Positions 54,933 to 57,878 of a stretch of 57,878 nt of DNA are shown piece by piece. This DNA is from Candidatus Margulisiibacteriota bacterium (GTDB lineage Bacteria > Margulisbacteria > Marinamargulisbacteria > SXXA01 > SICP01). The notes beneath the pieces were generated by a model, which was given only the letters and a program-made list of their open reading frames with translations, ran no database searches and was not told where the DNA came from. Position numbers and translations under genes: made by a program. The stretch lies in the NCBI GenBank assembly GCA_009691415.1, contig SICP01000006.1, forward strand, positions 1 to 57,878. Reading direction: 5' to 3'. How positions within the stretch are numbered: position 1 is the stretch's first letter; each line of letters starts with the position of its first letter.

Positions 54933-55862
54933 TTAAAATATTCCCATGACAGATAGAGGGGTCTGATCAAAAGTCGTTAAAGCCTGTATTCCAATTCCTC
55001 CATCTGGCGTAATCATAGGCTGTAGGAGAAAAGCTGGGGTCATGGCTTCTGGTTGTTTTTGCGGCTTTGTAGAAAAACTTTGATCTGCAATTTGATCTCC
55101 AATCGTTGTTCCAATCCATGCACCAGCCACCATATCAGACACCCAATGGTTGTGACCTTTAAAATCAGGGAGAAGTCCGACTGCACATATGCCGTACGGT
55201 ATAATCCAGTCGCCATAAAGCCTTTGTAAAACTTTTGCTACCGCAAAATAGGCAGTGAAATGAAAGGAAGGAAATGCCGTTCCTTTCGTTTCACTTTGTA
55301 TATAAATAGGGTGGTATTGTCCAAACTCCCACGGGTTGCGTGTAAATTCTTCAGGAGTGTTTCCTCCAGCACCCAAATTGGGATCTGGCCTACTTCGCGC
55401 GAACAACGTTTTGAGAATGATATGAGAGGAAAGATAGGAATAAGCGAAGGCCTTTGTCACACCAAATGCTGCGAGTTGAAGCTTAGAATCTTCTAAAAAA
55501 ACGCCCGTAACATAGCTTAGCCCAGCCCCTACGAAAAGAGCTCCATTTACACCTGCCACGCCGGGAGCAAGATCGAATGCTTGGGGATAATTTATCTTGC
55601 TGTCGAAAAGTGGATTAATATGTTCCTGAACAAATTGCGTTGTGGGTCGATCCACTGCTATGAGCGTTAACGTTGTGCCTGTAAACAACCAGGTTTCGTT
55701 TGGATGATTAATAGGATACGTCAAAATACCTAACAGTTCTTGCGGTGCCACTCTTATCTGATTTGCGGCTAACGATAAAGGATCATCATGCACTTTATCA
55801 TACGCATTCGTTATCCGAACGGTGAGTCCCAAACATATAAAAAAAACTACAATGAACCGCAT
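54933..55862 (-). CDS. PAP2-family membrane phosphatase, motif 3 altered
   Basis: 309 residues with an N-terminal signal (RFIVVFFICLGLTVRITNAY) and several hydrophobic segments. PAP2 motif 1 is KTLFARSRP (KxxxxxxRP), motif 2 is FPSFHFT (PSxH), and the motif 3 region reads PDFKGHNHWVSDMVAG: His and Asp are kept, but the usual SR before it is replaced by PD. Such enzymes dephosphorylate undecaprenyl diphosphate or lipid A/phosphatidate. The altered arginine could lower activity. It is divergent from the broken potassium channel gene. Confidence 0.82.
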   Translation of the reverse strand: MRFIVVFFICLGLTVRITNAYDKVHDDPLSLAANQIRVAPQELLGILTYPINHPNETWLFTGTTLTLIAVDRPTTQFVQEHINPLFDSKINYPQAFDLAPGVAGVNGALFVGAGLSYVTGVFLEDSKLQLAAFGVTKAFAYSYLSSHIILKTLFARSRPDPNLGAGGNTPEEFTRNPWEFGQYHPIYIQSETKGTAFPSFHFTAYFAVAKVLQRLYGDWIIPYGICAVGLLPDFKGHNHWVSDMVAGAWIGTTIGDQIADQSFSTKPQKQPEAMTPAFLLQPMITPDGGIGIQALTTFDQTPLSVMGIF

Positions 55863-55949
55863 CTTTTAAGTGTACTATTCTCGCTAAATTTATCAAAAAA
55901 ATATTTAGATTCAGTGTCTAATTCTTTCTAATATATAATCACCTCTACC

Positions 55950-56725
55950 ATGATGAAATGAGAAGAACCGCTCATTCGGACAAATACCAAAATTGACCCG
56001 TTTCATGATTTGTTTTACTGGTTAATCTTATTAATATGGCCAGCATTCGTTGGCATTTTGATGCTATTTTTTGTGATCTTAAATCTCATCTTTGGGGGCA
56101 TTTATTACCTGATTGGAGGTCTCGCTAATGTGGGCGCTGGGTTTGCAGATCACTTCTTTTTCTCAATCCATACATTGGCCACGGTTGGATATGGCCACGT
56201 CTTTCCACAAAGCGTACTTGCCAATACAGTAGCTGCTCTAGAAATCATTTTGGGATTATTTTTTGTCGTAACACAGTGATTCATAAACGAAATGGTGTCG
56301 AGTGTTTGGTGTTTCGTGTCGCCAATCAACGGGATCATCACATTGCAGAAGCCTGCTTGAATGTAGTCGTTTTAAAGAAAGATCCTACGCCCGAAGGAGA
56401 TAGTATGCGCAAGCTCCACACGCTTAATCTCGAACGCTCTCAAACACCGTTATTTGTTTTGAGTTGGATGGTGATCCATCAGATTACTCCCGACAGTCCT
56501 CTCTACGGACTCACTGCTCAGGACATGATCGATGGTGACATCAGAGTCCTACTTAGCTTAGCGGGACATGATTCTGTTCTAGGACAAACGATGCATGCAC
56601 GACACATTTATCAAGCAGACCAGATTAAGTTTGGATATCGTCTTAAAGATGTATTAAAAACAGTAGAAGGATCAATCTTGCACTTAGATTTTGATGTATT
56701 TCATGAAATAGAAGTTGTAAACTAG
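55950..56725 (+). pseudogene. Inward-rectifier K+ channel (KirBac-type), broken
   Basis: Two consecutive frames together cover a KirBac channel. The first carries RTNTKIDPFHDLFYW (slide helix), the two membrane helices and the selectivity filter TLATVGYGHVFPQ; the second carries the cytoplasmic domain (ECLVFRVANQRDHHIAEA, LNLERSQTPLFVLSWMVIHQI, LLSLAGHDSVLGQTMHARHIY). Three lesions are seen: an in-frame TGA at 55959-55961 just after ATG 55950, a stop with frame change at 56277-56279, and loss of about 20-25 residues of the TM2-to-cytoplasmic linker expected there. The second frame could start at GTG 56276 (GTGA overlap). A TATAAT is present upstream at 55934-55939. Confidence 0.8.
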
Positions 56726-56775
56726 AAAATAACGTAGAACTCATCCACCCCAACCACGAAGACGAAGAACAGAAA

Positions 56776-57756
56776 ATGAAAAAAGTACTCTCAGGGCAAC
56801 AGACCTTAAATATTATTCGTGTGAAACCTATTTCGCCAATAATCCAACAGACCACTATCGCCGCATTAAATGCTTGGGCAGACAAAGCTTTGGCTCATGA
56901 GGGCGACCAAATTTCCAGCCTATTCGCACCTCATAGTACCTTTTCAGGAACCATGGCAGATCGTGTAACAGGTGATCTGAATGACATTAAGATCTACATG
57001 TCTTCTTTTTTAAAAGGATTAAAAGGCATCAGCTGGAACCTCATTAAATTAAACCCAATCGGTGAGAATTTTTGCTTGGCCACGGGATCATATACTTTCG
57101 AAAAACAATATGGCACGGGGCCTATCACTAAAACAACGGGGCATTTTAGTTTTATTGTTGATAAAGAGGGCAAGCTTCGGCATCACCATAGTGGGATAAA
57201 GTTGAATGAGGAAGCTGTAATCACATTGGATAAAATCACAGAGCATCCTCCCGTTTTGGTGGTCTCTGACCCGTTACATAAGGCAGAAGAAATTGTGTGT
57301 GGCGAAATGCAATGCGTTAGTCCAACAACAGTGGAGCAACGACATCTGGTTTTAACCGCTCTAAAGCGTTGGGAAAATATAGTCGGTGAAAATAAGTTTG
57401 AAGAAGCGGACTCGTTATTTAGTCCACTTAGCACGTTTTGTGGGATGAGAGCAGACAGGGTGATCAAGCTGAATGATGGGAGTAATTCCAAGCTTTTAGA
57501 ATTTTACTTAGAGCAATTTCTAACGCGAGCCAAACAAAACACTTTAACTTGGAAAGAGCTTTTGATTAATCCATTAGAAAATCATATGCAAAGCCCTATC
57601 GTTGCAACAGGCACATATCGTCTCACCACAGGTTCAGACACGCTGGAAGGTCACTTTACATTTATTTTAGAGGCTAAAACTGGAAAATATCTTCACTTTC
57701 ACAGCGGACTCAAGGCAGATAAAAGTACGGAAATTGTCTTACCTAGAAATGTATAG
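56776..57756 (+). CDS. Tandem SnoaL/NTF2-like domain protein, unknown function
   Basis: 326 residues composed of two related halves (about 25-142 and 187-316). Each half has, in the same order, a helix ending in W, LFxPxSTFxGxxADRV (50-64 and 215-229), a helix with FL, W-x-L/E..L-NP, ATGxYxx, GHFxFI and a HxHSGxK end (136-142 and near 307-313). The pattern fits the SnoaL/DUF4440 or CaMKII-association-like fold, a cone-shaped ligand or dimer domain. No signal peptide. The internal duplication is clear; the ligand or enzyme activity is unknown. It follows the broken Kir gene. Confidence 0.75.
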   Translation: MKKVLSGQQTLNIIRVKPISPIIQQTTIAALNAWADKALAHEGDQISSLFAPHSTFSGTMADRVTGDLNDIKIYMSSFLKGLKGISWNLIKLNPIGENFCLATGSYTFEKQYGTGPITKTTGHFSFIVDKEGKLRHHHSGIKLNEEAVITLDKITEHPPVLVVSDPLHKAEEIVCGEMQCVSPTTVEQRHLVLTALKRWENIVGENKFEEADSLFSPLSTFCGMRADRVIKLNDGSNSKLLEFYLEQFLTRAKQNTLTWKELLINPLENHMQSPIVATGTYRLTTGSDTLEGHFTFILEAKTGKYLHFHSGLKADKSTEIVLPRNV

Positions 57757-57767
57757 GGCAAAAGACC

Positions 57768-57878
57768 TTATCTGGATTTCTCCGCCCTAATTCTCAACCG
57801 TTTATAATCTGCAAACCAACTTTCACTTCTAAACAAAACTGGGTTCATCTGATCCTCAATAAATAGCATCATTTCCTC
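57768..57878 (-). CDS. C-terminal end of an unknown gene
   Basis: An open frame enters from the right edge and ends at a TAA (57770-57768): 36 residues with SESWFADYKRLRIRAEKSR at the end. It is convergent with the SnoaL-like gene. Too little to name. Confidence 0.45.
   Translation of the reverse strand, partial: EEMMLFIEDQMNPVLFRSESWFADYKRLRIRAEKSR

Overview
The window is a gene-dense stretch of roughly 40% G+C DNA from a diderm (two-membrane) bacterium. The outer membrane is shown by BamA, a Skp/OmpH chaperone, LpxD (lipid A synthesis) and several predicted outer-membrane barrels. Other genes are more usual in Terrabacteria-type lineages: PyrR, a DivIC/FtsB-S1 pair, a PASTA kinase-like protein, the Amj flippase and a bifunctional-nuclease (BFN) protein. 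The mix fits a deep-branching diderm such as Margulisbacteria or a relative, but that is inference and no 16S rRNA gene is present. The genetic code is standard: housekeeping genes end in TGA and encode Trp as TGG.

Layout. 1-1875 (minus): ruvB-hisB-pyrR (pyrR cut by the window edge). 2012-4651: accessory patch with a shortened DinD, an outer-membrane protein gene broken by two in-frame stops, and another barrel-like gene bracketed by two copies of the rpsF promoter region. 4834-14582 (plus): one long run rpsF-ssb-ssb2-rpsR-rplI-uvrC-envC-like-ctpA-hemA-hemC-cobA/hemD-small ORF, many genes overlapping. 14583-15712: repeat-rich segment and a membrane protein. 15740-22206: aroA (minus), then accB-recJ-rel-rdgB and tRNA-Pro. 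22274-23219: decayed AAA/DUF4143 ATPase. 23291-28598 (minus): eno-ftsB-S1-PASTA pseudokinase-ribD-purC with 4-bp overlaps in the first part. 28705-35640 (plus): nadC, family-4 uracil-DNA glycosylase, M15-like peptidase, xerD, a class-III aminotransferase, rlmB and a sensor kinase. 35692-39199: tRNA-Tyr, a GIY-YIG gene flanked by inverted palindromic repeats, a two-receiver response regulator (minus), hisD and tRNA-Leu. 39246-41293: groES-groEL under a sigma70-type promoter with a CIRCE operator. 41364-44159 (minus): ligA and amj. 44240-54078 (plus): secG-bamA-skp-lpxD-yjbH-like-hicB-like-thrS-infC-rpmI-rplT-BFN-tRNA-Arg-ferredoxin-nadA-GNAT. 54079-57878: accessory tail with palindromic repeats, GNAT, PAP2 phosphatase, broken Kir potassium channel, duplicated SnoaL-like protein and the end of an unknown gene.

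Functional themes: translation (S6, S18, L9, L20, L35, IF3, ThrRS), DNA repair and recombination (RuvB, UvrC, RecJ, UDG, LigA, SSBs, XerD), outer-membrane assembly, and cofactor synthesis (NAD, tetrapyrrole, riboflavin). Several housekeeping proteins lack a domain that the family usually has (UvrC without HhH, ThrRS without TGS, HemA without most of the dimerisation domain). The most unusual items are a degenerate kinase carrying an extracellular PASTA domain inside the eno-ftsB cluster, the GIY-YIG nuclease gene bracketed by inverted repeats, and the duplicated rpsF promoter. No CRISPR array, complete insertion sequence or prophage was seen.
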